A DNA stretch of 64,000 bases from Phytophthora colocasiae (Eukaryota > Oomycota > Peronosporomycetes > Peronosporales > Peronosporaceae). Below, one piece after another: positions 1 to 9,002 of this stretch (its first letter is position 1; every line of letters begins with the position of its first letter). The notes below the pieces were generated by a model that saw only the letters and a program-made list of their open reading frames with translations, ran no database searches and had not been told where the DNA came from. The stretch covers positions 310,001 to 374,000 of the forward strand of contig JAGKQI010000100.1 in assembly GCA_018806915.1 (NCBI GenBank), in the 5' to 3' direction. The position numbers and the translations under genes are program-made.

Positions 1-2
1 GG

Positions 3-272
3 CTTTATCCTCGTCAACCTGAGCTTTGTCGAATTACTGCAGTGGATTGTGCGAACGACGTGTTAGCTTACTGTTCCCACTTTGGTATTTTGTGGTTTTT
101 GTACCAGAATTGCCGTGAGTGCTGCTTAATGGAGACTCTGAAGAAGGCTCTTGTTGCTACAGGTAAACGACTAGAGTTTGCGGAATGGGCGTACGTTCAC
201 CACCGGCACGAGTTCGAGCTGAGTGTTGCGGAACCCTTATTTGCTGACCGGCTAGTTGCTCAGCAGTTTTAA
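3..272 (+). CDS. Ankyrin-repeat protein, C-terminal part (cut by window edge)
   Basis: The frame is open from base 3, so this is the 3' end of a gene that starts outside the window. It encodes the same C-terminal cap (CANDVLAYCSHFGILWFLYQ..., ...EFAEWAYVHHRHEFELSVAEPLFAD) as the ankyrin genes at 12569-14527 and 55122-57110. The three copies end differently after PLFAD: this one reads RLVAQQF-stop, the 12.6 kb copy stops at once, and the 55 kb copy adds about a dozen residues, all through small indels in otherwise alignable DNA. Whether the upstream part is intact cannot be seen. Ankyrin stacks bind proteins; no specific partner is indicated. Confidence 0.65.
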   Translation, partial: LYPRQPELCRITAVDCANDVLAYCSHFGILWFLYQNCRECCLMETLKKALVATGKRLEFAEWAYVHHRHEFELSVAEPLFADRLVAQQF

Positions 273-414
273 TCGAATTGATTTGTAGAGATCGACACTA
301 CTTCCCGAAAAAATAAAAAAAAAGTTTACTTTGGTTGTTACCTTCTGCTTGATGTTCGCTGTACCAATGAAATGGTCGCTCCGAGGTATTCAATGGTCTT
401 CTAGCAACAACAAC

Positions 415-486
415 AACAACAATACTATTGTTCCTACATGAATACAACAACAACTGTCAACAATACTATTGTTCCTACATGAATAT
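415..486. repeat. Short direct duplication after a CAA microsatellite
   Basis: A run of CAA triplets (about 404-422) is followed by the block CAACAATACTATTGTTCCTA (continuing CATGAATA). The same block recurs about 43 bases later at 458-486. The inner ACAATACTATTGT is nearly self-complementary. It lies in non-coding DNA between the ankyrin tail and the membrane-protein relic, near a rearrangement junction. Confidence 0.6.
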
Positions 487-529
487 CATTGGTGATAGTA
501 TTGTTGAATTGTTAAATTCAACAATCCAT

Positions 530-660
530 ATCAAGTCTCTGAAGCTAGTGGACACGAGAATCGTTCTTGAAGGACTTGAAGTGATCTCCAGGATGTTTAT
601 TGTTTTCTGTGGTTCATTTCTGAATTTGTGACCCAGCCAGCATGATGTCCCAGCAAGCCA
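530..660. repeat. Copy of the 5' flank of the ankyrin/membrane-protein gene pair
   Basis: The block from GAAGCTAGTGGACAC to GATGTCCCAGC also occurs upstream of the ankyrin genes at about 14650-14735 and 57225-57345. There it is the spacer between an ankyrin gene (minus strand) and a membrane-protein gene (plus strand). Here the ankyrin 5' half is missing and an ankyrin 3' end in opposite orientation lies to the left, which suggests a rearrangement breakpoint near 490-540. Confidence 0.65.
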
Positions 661-1176
661 AAACAAGCAAGTTGCAAGAAAAAACTAGGACAACACCCTC
701 ATCAAGTCGCAGTTGTCGGACACAATGTTGCAGTCTACAGCCCTTCAAGCGAGCTGGTGAGCTACTCGCCTTTCACCTACTAAACGTTCTCATAGGTATC
801 CTTGGTATCATCTCGGTGATAGATACTATTGGCTCTTATCCCAATCTGGGCCCTGGTCACTATAGTTGTCGATGCCACACAATGGATCGTAATAATGCGG
901 GTCATGTACTTCGCGTTGGCTGTGCTGGCGGTACTCTACACAATTTTTCTGGTGATTGATTTCTCTTTAGCAACCGTTATATTCCTCTTTGTCTACCTTG
1001 GGGCCTCGAGCTTGGATCTATTCTTCAATTTAGCTACAGCTTTGGTGAAAACCGACGTCAAGTTAGCAAACTTTGTCACTACTGAAGATTCAGACCGACG
1101 AGTTGGCAGCATTCGCTTCGGATCTCCCGATTTATATCTGCGCGCAGGTTTTCCTATGCAACCAAACGAACCCTGA
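642..1176 (+). pseudogene. Multi-span membrane protein, copy 1, frame broken
   Basis: Two overlapping frames together give one hydrophobic protein. The first part (from 642) holds FHLLNVLIGILGIISVIDTI. The second, shifted +1, continues with LIPIWALVTIVVDATQW, FALAVLAVLYTIFLVIDF and IFLFVYLGASSLDLFF, so about four membrane segments, ending near 1176. The copy at 14718-15216 breaks frame at the same place, so the break predates duplication or hides a feature not recognised here. A third copy begins at 57331 and is cut by a retrotransposon. No known family is recognised. Confidence 0.55.
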
Positions 1177-1356
1177 GTTTTGTATTAGGAGCAAAGAACA
1201 AACAACAATGACACAAGACGCTTAGCAACTCTAGAAGCCTTTGGAGAAGATTTACGCTACTGGCGATCATTATGCAGGAAATCAGCAATATAGTGCTTGT
1301 TTGCCTTGGCGAGAGCCTGACACAAATGCCGAAACTTCTCCTAGTGGTGTCAATAG
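1147..1356 (-). mobile_element. LINE-derived fragment
   Basis: This segment matches 54701-54918 almost base for base over long stretches (for example GTATTAGGAGCAAAG, then CAATGACACAAGA). On the minus strand the 54.8 kb copy reads KFRHLCRALAKANKHYIAAF, which is like KFRCLCRSLAEKNKQCLADF in the LINE at 28689-29972. It is a non-coding relic wedged between the membrane-protein relic and an ankyrin relic. Confidence 0.55.
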
Positions 1357-1379
1357 ACTGATAAACCCGAACAAAATCC

Positions 1380-1740
1380 CTAAAGCCCGCTACGAATTCA
1401 AATTTTCCTTGTGCTACAGTGTGTGCCTCGTATTGTTGCAAAACTGAATGAATTTCTTGACAATTGCTTGAAATGGACACTCCAATAGCTGACTCATCAG
1501 GTGGGGTGGGTTAACTTACGTATCCCATGGCACCCTGCAATGTCAATTCTATAGTGTGGAGAATTTGAAAGTGGTTCAGCTATTGGCTCCCGATTGTCGT
1601 GCTACGAAACGGTTAGTTGCGGTCTATCAGACACTGTGAAGGTGCTAGTTGAGTGCGACTACTGTGTCGAATTGAATGCTAAAGTCGTTCGCGAGGCAAT
1701 TTTACAGAGTTTAATCGCTCAATTTCTTAATTGCTCCTAC
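1380..1740 (+). pseudogene. Ankyrin gene relic (N-terminal part, internally deleted)
   Basis: The plus strand gives CVPRIVAKLNEFLDN then KWTL, then an in-frame TAG near 1490, then VENLKVVQLLAPDC and, in another frame, GLSDTVKVLVECDYCVE and REAILQSLIAQFL. These match in order the N-terminal region of the ankyrin protein at 12569-14527 (CVPHIVAKLDEFLDG, VGNLKIVQLL, GLSDIVKWLLECDCHV, IAILQGQFELAKWL). About 60 residues between the first and second block are missing. Stops and frame changes show it is dead. It abuts the 3' end of the ZIP gene at 1755. Confidence 0.6.
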
Positions 1741-1754
1741 ACGTTGCTATCCTT

Positions 1755-2744
1755 CTACGCCCACTTACCCAGTAGTGCCATGAAACCCGCACCACACCAT
1801 AGGAAAAAATACAGCATATACCGTTGCGGAGTTGTGCGTGCCAGGAATTTCGGGTTGGTGGTCATGTTGTATGTTAACAGCTCCACCAGCCCCGTGTAGA
1901 TTAAGATTCCACCCGCAACACAATCGAATACACCCTGCACCCATAATGCTGTTGTAGATTCACTCGAATACGAATTCCGGATTCCAATTCCAATCACTTG
2001 GCCGATTGGGGTCGTCACTGCGAAGGCCAAATTGATCAGAACCAGTTTCTTACGGCTGGTCATTGAGCTGAGAGCAGCACTACCGATGGCAACTCCTTCG
2101 AAGAACTGGTGGAAACAAATTGCAGTCAAAAGGGTCTTGAAATCGGTTCCAGTTGAGACTCCTAGATCAAGTCCAACAATGACCGAGTGGAAAATTACAC
2201 CTGCTTCAAAAATGATGGTAGCAATTTTGCGGCGAATGTTGGGGTCTTGTGGAGCTACTTTCACTTCCTTTTCGTGTTTCGGAGTCTCCGTAGTTCGAAT
2301 TGGCTGGAAATCCCCACTGGGAGAGAGATTGGCATCGTCACAATTCCGGAGATGATGGTCAAGCTCATGGCTGGAGCTGGGGCCGTGACTGTGACCATGG
2401 CCATGAAGTGTAGAACCTTGAGTTCCGAAAAAGACCACGCTCTCACACTCGATAAAGTGCATGAGTACCAGAGTTATCAGGACGAACGCCAAGCCCAAGC
2501 TTCCGTACTCGTCTACGATCGGACCAAGAGCTTCATCGCTCAGTTTCTCGATCCCTTCGTTGACCATGTGAATTAACCCCGTTGCAATGACCACACCAAA
2601 GGAAAACGTCCGAATGGCCTCCATTACAATCGCATTTGACTCATTCTGAGGGATCTTCTTCGAAATGATAGGAATCAAAGTTCCAGCCAACGAAACAGCA
2701 AAGATAATGAAAATTGCGCCGATGTGAAGTCCTAATTCCTCCAT
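1755..2744 (-). CDS. ZIP-family divalent metal transporter, copy 1
   Basis: About 329 residues from the ATG at 2744, which aligns with the start region of the paralogue at 4219-5214 (HIGAIFIIFA against HVGAIFIIFA). ZIP proteins move zinc or iron into the cytosol across a membrane. Visible are an N-terminal hydrophobic helix, a His-rich variable loop (HGHGHSHG), the TM4 motif FHSVIVGLDLGV, the TM5 motif HQFFEGVAIGS with the HxxxEG metal-site signature, and a C-terminal KWA end as in the paralogue. The frame stays open to an ATG at 2909, but those 55 residues are not shared, and a CTCTACAG 3'-splice-like site lies just before this start, so a longer or spliced N-terminus is possible. Divergent from copy 2. 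Metal specificity cannot be read from sequence. Confidence 0.9.
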   Translation of the reverse strand: MEELGLHIGAIFIIFAVSLAGTLIPIISKKIPQNESNAIVMEAIRTFSFGVVIATGLIHMVNEGIEKLSDEALGPIVDEYGSLGLAFVLITLVLMHFIECESVVFFGTQGSTLHGHGHSHGPSSSHELDHHLRNCDDANLSPSGDFQPIRTTETPKHEKEVKVAPQDPNIRRKIATIIFEAGVIFHSVIVGLDLGVSTGTDFKTLLTAICFHQFFEGVAIGSAALSSMTSRKKLVLINLAFAVTTPIGQVIGIGIRNSYSSESTTALWVQGVFDCVAGGILIYTGLVELLTYNMTTNPKFLARTTPQRYMLYFFLWCGAGFMALLGKWA

Positions 2745-3244
2745 TGTGGTGGTTCTGGGGTTGATTCCTGTAGAGCGGAAAGACAAATGAGCGTTTAGAG
2801 GCGTCTGACAACGCATTTTGGCGTTATGAATCGCACGTTGCGATGCGCGCGGATAATAACTCCAGAAACGGGAATAAAGTGCGCTGTAGATCATAGCAAA
2901 ACTTCGCAATACAACCGCTCGTTCCTAGCATTTATCTTGACTTGTTGGAAAGGACATCAGCAAACTGTGAACTAATGAAAATGAGTACGACTTGAAAAAA
3001 AAATGTTCTGAAACACAGTCATCACCTCAAGAAATGGGTCTACCTCCGACTTTTGCGGCCCCAACTTGTGTAAAACAGAGCAAAGCTCATTTCTTTCGAC
3101 CCGTTTCGGTTCGGCCAGCAACGTCATTTCCCCGCCGTCGGACAAACGACACGTCTCATTCATTTCTGCAGAAATGAGTTCCCACCACCTCCCACTTCGA
3201 ATTCATAACTTGTCCGACGGCGGTCGAGATCCCACACGCTTCGT

Positions 3245-3520
3245 TACAGAATTCCCCGGCAAAGGGAGAAAGGTGGGACCAATAATAATTTCAAGTCAAC
3301 AAGTTGGAACAGGAATTCGCATTCAGCCACATGTACTTAATTAAGTTAGGTTTTAGTAGGACATAATACGACGCACAGACATTTGGTCTTGAAATGATAC
3401 CTCCAACCTAACTTAGATCAGTACACCAAAAAACAGCTGATGCAAATCGCATGCTAGGATCCACTATGTCTGGGAGGTATACTTATGCACACGATTCTCC
3501 CTTTGCCGGGGAAGTCTGTA
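3245..3520. mobile_element. MITE-like element with 26-base inverted ends
   Basis: Bases 3245-3270 (TACAGAATTCCCCGGCAAAG...) and the reverse complement of 3495-3520 agree at 25 of 26 positions. Both arms end in TA, as expected for a TA target duplication of Tc1/mariner- or pogo-type elements. Inside are further imperfect inverted blocks (AAGTTAGGTT at 3343-3352 against AACCTAACTT; ATACCTCC against GGAGGTAT). A separate 14-base inverted pair flanks the left side (3132-3145, 3210-3223). No coding sequence is seen. The rest of the 2745-4218 spacer between the two ZIP genes shows nothing else I can name beyond presumed promoters. Confidence 0.55.
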
Positions 3521-4218
3521 CTGATGCAAGTCTATCTTACAAGTGAAATAATCCCATTTATACGTTAATTTGCTGATGTCAAGTTCGATTCTTGTAGGAA
3601 ATTCAGCGGATGATCAGGATGTAGATGATTTCAGACTGAAAATTCTCGCTGTGGTGCTGAATCGGACCGATCAATCATCATTAAACACAAAATATATACT
3701 TGTTAGTTGTTGCAGCTAACACTTATAATGTTTTTTCCAGCTGAAAGCAGTGTATACACCGTAAGAGAAGGAAGACACGAGGAGTGTTACATGGATTCAT
3801 CGAACTACTCGAATATTGGTTGAGAAGCGATGTGATTGGTCAATCCCGTAATGGCTACAAAACACCTAAAATGGCTACATGTGGTTCATCTCGTCAAAAT
3901 CGTGTCCATCTCTTTCAGAGGGAGTCTCGAGTACATTCTTATGCCAAACCGGATATTAACACTTGTTCAGAGCAGTCCGAACAAGCAATACATGAAATAT
4001 GGTAGTATATGTGACTCTCAACGTTTACGGGCAATTCCCTGATCGAATGGTAATGTGACTGTCTCTAGCTTTTACAGGTGCAAAGTGAAGCGTCAGCAGA
4101 TGGCATTGAAGGTGTCCTTACCTCGAATGGCAGGTAGGAGCATAATGAGGAGCAGCGACAGTCAAACACTTGATCAGTTTCCAATTTCCCTGTTGATACA
4201 GCAACAACATCATCAGAA

Positions 4219-5214
4219 ATGTCGGAAGAACGATGCTGTGGTTGCGTATCCAATCAACCGAACCAAGAATACGACATGAGCGTTCATGTTGGAGCTATCT
4301 TCATCATTTTCGCAATTTCTTCAGCCGGAGCGTTTCTCCCAGTCATCGCCCAGCAGATTCCTCGATGCTCGACCAACTCGATCGTAATGGAAAGTATCAG
4401 TGCCTTTGCCTTTGGAGTGGTCCTAGCGACAGGATTAATTCACATGGTGAACGAAGGCATTGAGAAGCTTCGTGATGAATGTCTCGGGTCTATCGTGGAA
4501 GAATACGAGTGTTTGGGTCTTGCTATTGTACTCGTTACGATGCTAGTGATGCATTTCATCGAGTGTGAAAGTGTCGTGTTCTTCGGTGGTGATGGGTCAG
4601 CACTACATGGCCACAGTCACGACGACACGGTGGAGTTAACCATCAGTACACGGAGTAACTATTCCTCTACGCCTGAATTATCGGAGAGTTCGTTTCAAAG
4701 AAAAGATGTCGAGAAACTCGCACACAACGGAATTCGTCGCAAAATTGCCACTATTATCTTCGAAGCGGGTGTTATTTTCCACTCATTGGTGGTTGGACTT
4801 GACCTTGGAGTCACTACTGGTTCTGAATTCCAGACACTGTTGACAGCTCTGTGCTTCCATCAGTTCTTCGAGGGTGTTGCAGTTGGTAATGCGACGTTGA
4901 ATTCAACTGAGAGCCCATTGAAGCTCCTCCTGCTCAACCTCACATTCGCGATTACAACTCCAATCGGTCAAGCGTTTGGTATCGCCATTCACAGCACATA
5001 TTCGTCATCGTCAACGACAGCTCTGTGGGTTCAAGGAGTTTTCGACTGTGTGGCAGGAGGCATTCTACTGTATACAGGTCTGGTCGAGCTGCTGACGTAC
5101 AACATGACCACGAACCAGAAGTTCCTGACGCGAAGTACTTGGCAGAGGTTTACGCTTTACTTTAGTTTATGGCTTGGTACAGGTCTCATGGCACTCGTTG
5201 GGAAGTGGGCATGA
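4219..5214 (+). CDS. ZIP-family divalent metal transporter, copy 2
   Basis: A 331-residue paralogue of the ZIP gene at 1755-2744. It has the same order of features: hydrophobic N-terminus (HVGAIFIIFAISSAG), LATGLIHMVNEGIEKL, a shorter and less His-rich loop (HGHSHDD), TM4 FHSLVVGLDLGVTTG, TM5 HQFFEGVAVGN with the HxxxEG metal motif, and the C-terminal YNMTTN...GKWA. The first ATG is 4219. An internal ATG at 4276 matches the paralogue's likely start better, so the first 19 residues are uncertain. The pair is divergent with a 1.5 kb spacer. It presumably imports zinc or a similar ion into the cytosol. Confidence 0.9.
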   Translation: MSEERCCGCVSNQPNQEYDMSVHVGAIFIIFAISSAGAFLPVIAQQIPRCSTNSIVMESISAFAFGVVLATGLIHMVNEGIEKLRDECLGSIVEEYECLGLAIVLVTMLVMHFIECESVVFFGGDGSALHGHSHDDTVELTISTRSNYSSTPELSESSFQRKDVEKLAHNGIRRKIATIIFEAGVIFHSLVVGLDLGVTTGSEFQTLLTALCFHQFFEGVAVGNATLNSTESPLKLLLLNLTFAITTPIGQAFGIAIHSTYSSSSTTALWVQGVFDCVAGGILLYTGLVELLTYNMTTNQKFLTRSTWQRFTLYFSLWLGTGLMALVGKWA

Positions 5215-5443
5215 TAAGTGTTAATGACAGAATGAATGTGCAACTAGAAGGTTACCATCACTCTCATCGTCCTAAGCAATTGACCAATCATGATCTGCCA
5301 ACTCTCCCAATTAATCTACCAATCAAAATATGCCAAGCCGTTATGCGTCCAAAATGAACATGGCTACATCTGAAGTTGATACTTTGACAAGCATCAGTTA
5401 AACCATTCTCCATTCTACCACTTCCATCACAAACTCCTGAAAA

Positions 5444-6568
5444 ATGGCACGTGCATCAGCCAGTAACTTCTTCGGCCTCGTGCAGAGTGGAGCTTCTCGA
5501 CTGCAACACACAGTGAACCAGCACCTGAATTTACTGTCCCAAGTGTCAACTTCACCTCCAGTAGGTGGAATTTTCGAGCAGGTGACGCTCTCGCCTACGT
5601 GCAGCTTTCGGTCAACATTCGTGCATGGATTAAACGATGAAAATGTCGTCATTTCATCGGTTAAACCAGCAGTTGATTCCAGTTCGGAAGGTCATTTGCA
5701 AGCGTTGTCAATCGACGGAGTAGCGTTGCTGCTCGTGTCCTACTTGGACGGTGAATCGCTCTCCCGAGTTCAAGGTGTTAATAAAACTTGGCGCTGTTTC
5801 ATCCAGCAATACCGAGACGATTTGTATCGACAATTAATCGAGGAATGCCGAGTTTTTAGCACGGTTATCACATCCACATCGGCGTTCAAGTCGTACCTTT
5901 TCTCTTTACGCCATCAATTGGACCGGGAGCTCTCTCATACACACGCAGTTCACTCCACACACCAAGCTTTGGAACAATACTGCGCCTCGACCGATCAACA
6001 TGGGTTTGTAGCCATGTTTTGTGATATTATCGAGTTCCACGATCCAAGAATCGCTCGATTCGTAGCTTGGAAACGCCAAAGTGCACTCAGTATGGTGTTA
6101 GAAGCCACACCAGAGAACGTCATGAACTTCCGGAAGAGATCCAGCTACGTTGGTCCGATTACTTTCGTACCGGTAGATAATCCTCACTGGCCAGTGTTTA
6201 CATCGGCTCCTGTAACTGCACCAGGATTCATGGGATACGCCTTCGACCACGTCAAAATGGTTCCTGGATACGAAGCTCTGAAAGATACAGTAGTGAAATC
6301 CATACTGAAGGAGCTCATGCTCTTCGATACACCAGAGAACGCAGCGAATTACGGACGAAGCATCGGTCGAGCGCCGTACGCAGCTATTCTGGAGGATGAA
6401 GACACTCAAGTGTTGATCGGACAAGCTGAGAGAGCGAGTCACCTCACCTTTTCCTCCCCATTACGTCGCCAATTGAGCAAATACCCAGTAGCTGAACGCA
6501 TCCGTCGCCTTCGAGACAAGATCAAAGCAGTAGATGATCGTATCGCATCCACACCGAACCAAAACTAG
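5444..6568 (+). CDS. F-box-like protein, function unknown
   Basis: A single-exon 374-residue protein. Residues about 87-132 (ALSIDGVALLLVSYLDGESL, then VNKTWRCFI) fit a divergent F-box: a leucine-rich helical hairpin followed by a conserved-looking Trp. The rest has no recognised substrate-binding repeats. The C-terminus (about 335-374) is charged and probably coiled (RIRRLRDKIKAVDDRIAS). If the F-box is real the protein would recruit a target to an SCF ubiquitin ligase. The start ATG is preceded by AAAA. The 229-base gap to the ZIP gene presumably holds its promoter. The gene is convergent with the kinase gene that ends at 6627. Confidence 0.75.
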   Translation: MARASASNFFGLVQSGASRLQHTVNQHLNLLSQVSTSPPVGGIFEQVTLSPTCSFRSTFVHGLNDENVVISSVKPAVDSSSEGHLQALSIDGVALLLVSYLDGESLSRVQGVNKTWRCFIQQYRDDLYRQLIEECRVFSTVITSTSAFKSYLFSLRHQLDRELSHTHAVHSTHQALEQYCASTDQHGFVAMFCDIIEFHDPRIARFVAWKRQSALSMVLEATPENVMNFRKRSSYVGPITFVPVDNPHWPVFTSAPVTAPGFMGYAFDHVKMVPGYEALKDTVVKSILKELMLFDTPENAANYGRSIGRAPYAAILEDEDTQVLIGQAERASHLTFSSPLRRQLSKYPVAERIRRLRDKIKAVDDRIASTPNQN

Positions 6569-6626
6569 CGTTTCTTGTATCTTCAATATATCTTCACCAA
6601 TTCATCTTCTATTTGTTCAATATCTT

Positions 6627-8838
6627 TTAAGACACGGTGCACTGGGAGGCTCCACAGAAGAATGATGAACACGAGCGTTGATGATCCAGAGCAGCAGCAA
6701 ATCGGTTCTCAGTCACCATGTCAGCACTCTCAATTCGTACACTACAGCCACCAGCTGCTTCTTGTTCTGCATGCCATTCGTCTTCGTTTTCAGTTCGACG
6801 ATTCTTCTGCTGCTTGTCTCGCTTCTTTTTTTCCCGTTTCTTCTTCGCGTTGTATCTCTTAAAAGCCTTCGAGTCTCCATAGTAATGACACAAAACGGAA
6901 TCAACTTGGTTGACCACAACTCGTGGTTGGCTCATATACGTCTGCGCTGGGATGGTGCCCTTGGGATCTACTGGTTTGCTTCCCTCGTCCTTCGGATTTA
7001 TCAGAGGAAGTTTTAGATATCGACAAATAGGGTTACAGCGGTGGGAGCCCAAAAATCGTTCAAAACCTCGCAGAGCCAAGTTGCCCTTGCCAAATTCTTT
7101 TCCTCGTCTCGTGTGGATCTGAGGGTCTGTATAATGATCGCTAACACCTTGAATATCCACCACGAGAATCTGTTGACCTGAGGCCTCGTATGTAAAGTGA
7201 GAAAAGGCTTGTGGCGTGTTGCGTTCCAATTCACTCACGTAGCCAAAATTGTTGTTGTGTTTGTGATATTCACCAGTGATAAAAGGTTCCACTCCACATA
7301 TTGTTCCACTCAGCGTCAAACTCTCGATTGTCTGGTCACCTGCCCCACTGACATCGGAAGGAATGAGCTGGAGTATCCAAGCTTCCAGAAATTCAACACG
7401 CCGCGGTGGGTTGTACGAGTTGTACAGCTTCGCGTACTTGGCCGCAACCGCTTGCATCTCAACGTCTTTGAAGTACGTATCCGGGTTTTCGTCTGGATTG
7501 ATAGCAATTTTTGCCACGTAACTTGTACACTTGGACATGACACCATCTTCGTCCAAGTCGCCAACCCTCATAGCCGGAGGTGGCATGCTTAAGTCTTGTA
7601 AGTGGAAGACTTGACGCAATCCACCCTTCGCAAACGGCTCTGTGTCAATCTTCACTTTGATTTGAGATGAAGTCCACTACAAACACATGCACACAACTAT
7701 TAGTGAAATCATCAATATGGTTACATACTTCTTCATTACCTTACGATGCTCTGAATCGAACACATGCTTGATAGCATCACGTTCTCGTAGGAGTGAAAAA
7801 TCAGGAGGTTCTCTGTAAATAATGGGCAATTCCAAAGAAATCAAGTCGGATGTCTTGGCGATAGCTACATAATTGCCGCAAAGCACATCATTAGTTCGGA
7901 GCAGAAGAAGAAAAACAACAAGAAATGTATCCAATTTGCAGCATACTTTGATCAGCTTCGCTCAATTCGTCCACCAGTTGTACACGACGGTCCTTGTACT
8001 CAGTTACCGTAATAAATCCTTCTTGATAGAGTTTCTGCAGGTTACGGAGTTTCTCCAGATTCTGGCCGTCACTTTCCACTGAATAGTTCGAAGAAGACGC
8101 ACGTAGCATTCCTGAAGACTGCGACAGCCAGGATCTATCAAAGAAATCATCAACCGAATGAGGTTCAGCCAGTTCATCTTCCAGCTCTTCATGGAGTTCC
8201 GCTAGTAAATGGTCCACATCGTCGACATCGTCCTCATCGGTCTTGTGTTCCTCGTCCTCCACCATTACCAACTCTTTGCGTCGATCAACATAGCCAAAAT
8301 TGTCTCGTTCGACATTATAAAATGAAGAAAATTCTTTTTGGTAAAAAGACGATGGCACTCGAGAACTTTTGGTAAAATTCTCCGAGCACGTCCGACGTCT
8401 CAACGCCAATGAAGCAAGTTCTGCAGGATCTGATAACGGAGGCTCAGGCTCGCACTGGTCATCCACGCTAAAGTGACTATCACTGAATCGATTGATATTT
8501 TTTTCCCTGCCGTTATCTCCTCGTTCATAGAGGCTGTTGAGCTTGGCTAGAGCTCCCCCACTGCTCCTTAAGATGATGTCGGAGCTATGGAACCTGCGTC
8601 GAATGGGTACAGAGTCGAGTTCTTCTGGTTGGGGCGTCGTGGGGTAAATCCACAGAGTTTTTAGGTTAGCCGTTCCTGAATTTTGAGGATTTTTGGGGAT
8701 GATTTCTACGGACGTAGTAGACGTCACAGAGCGCGGGGAGAGCGAAGGGGCGCGTACAAGGGAGGCACAAGGGGAAGACACAGGGTTTGAGAGGTTATTC
8801 TGCATCTTGACGTCCTCTCCGATGGCAGGAAGCGCCAT
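6627..8838 (-). CDS. Alpha-kinase (eEF2K-like), three exons
   Basis: Exons are complement(6627..7676, 7740..7864, 7947..8838). The spliced frame is continuous (689 codons including stop), with introns of 63 and 82 bases. Residues about 262-296 hold a short helical-hairpin segment (LQKLYQEGFITVTEYKDRR). The alpha-kinase domain follows, with KVKIDTEPFAKGGLRQVF, the lysine segment YVAKIAIN, GEYHKHNNNFG, the catalytic-loop-like LVVDIQGV, TDPQIHT, the Gly/Asn loop GKGNLALRGF and the zinc-binding CNPICRYL. The intron 1 donor is GTATGC; for intron 2 I chose donor GTAATG at 7739 because it keeps phase and yields EHRKWTSSQIKVK, which fits the family's conserved Trp. Alpha-kinases phosphorylate Ser/Thr in helical substrates; an eEF2 target is only inferred. 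An hAT element sits 165 bases upstream of the start. Confidence 0.88.
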
Positions 8839-8880
8839 AATGGCGGAGGAACAGAGTCGCGGCTTCTCGACTGAGACTGA

Positions 8881-8894
8881 GGAATCAGAAATGA
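8881..8894 (-). promoter_or_regulatory. Possible oomycete initiator (Inr) of the alpha-kinase gene
   Basis: The minus strand reads TCATTTCTGATTCC, one or two changes from the oomycete initiator core TCATTYBNCAWTT. It lies about 45-55 bases upstream of the chosen ATG at 8838, followed by pyrimidine-rich sequence. The spacing supports that start. This is a pattern match only. Confidence 0.35.
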
Positions 8895-9002
8895 AATTAT
8901 GGTAGGGGGCAGACGATTGGTGGGTAAGGCTTGAGAAGAGATAGATGATTGGTTGAAAAGAATTTTTTCTCAGACGTTTCAGATTTTCAGTGCATGTGCA
9001 GT

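Noticed and set aside
2032..2576. Plus-strand frames over the ZIP gene
   Set aside because: Antisense shadows of a clearly conserved coding region.
3066..3344. 92-codon frame between the ZIP genes
   Set aside because: It runs into the MITE candidate and encodes no recognisable protein.
7677..7728. Alternative donor GTATGT at 7728 for the second alpha-kinase intron
   Set aside because: It breaks frame with the acceptor at 7677; donor 7739 keeps phase and gives the conserved Trp junction.
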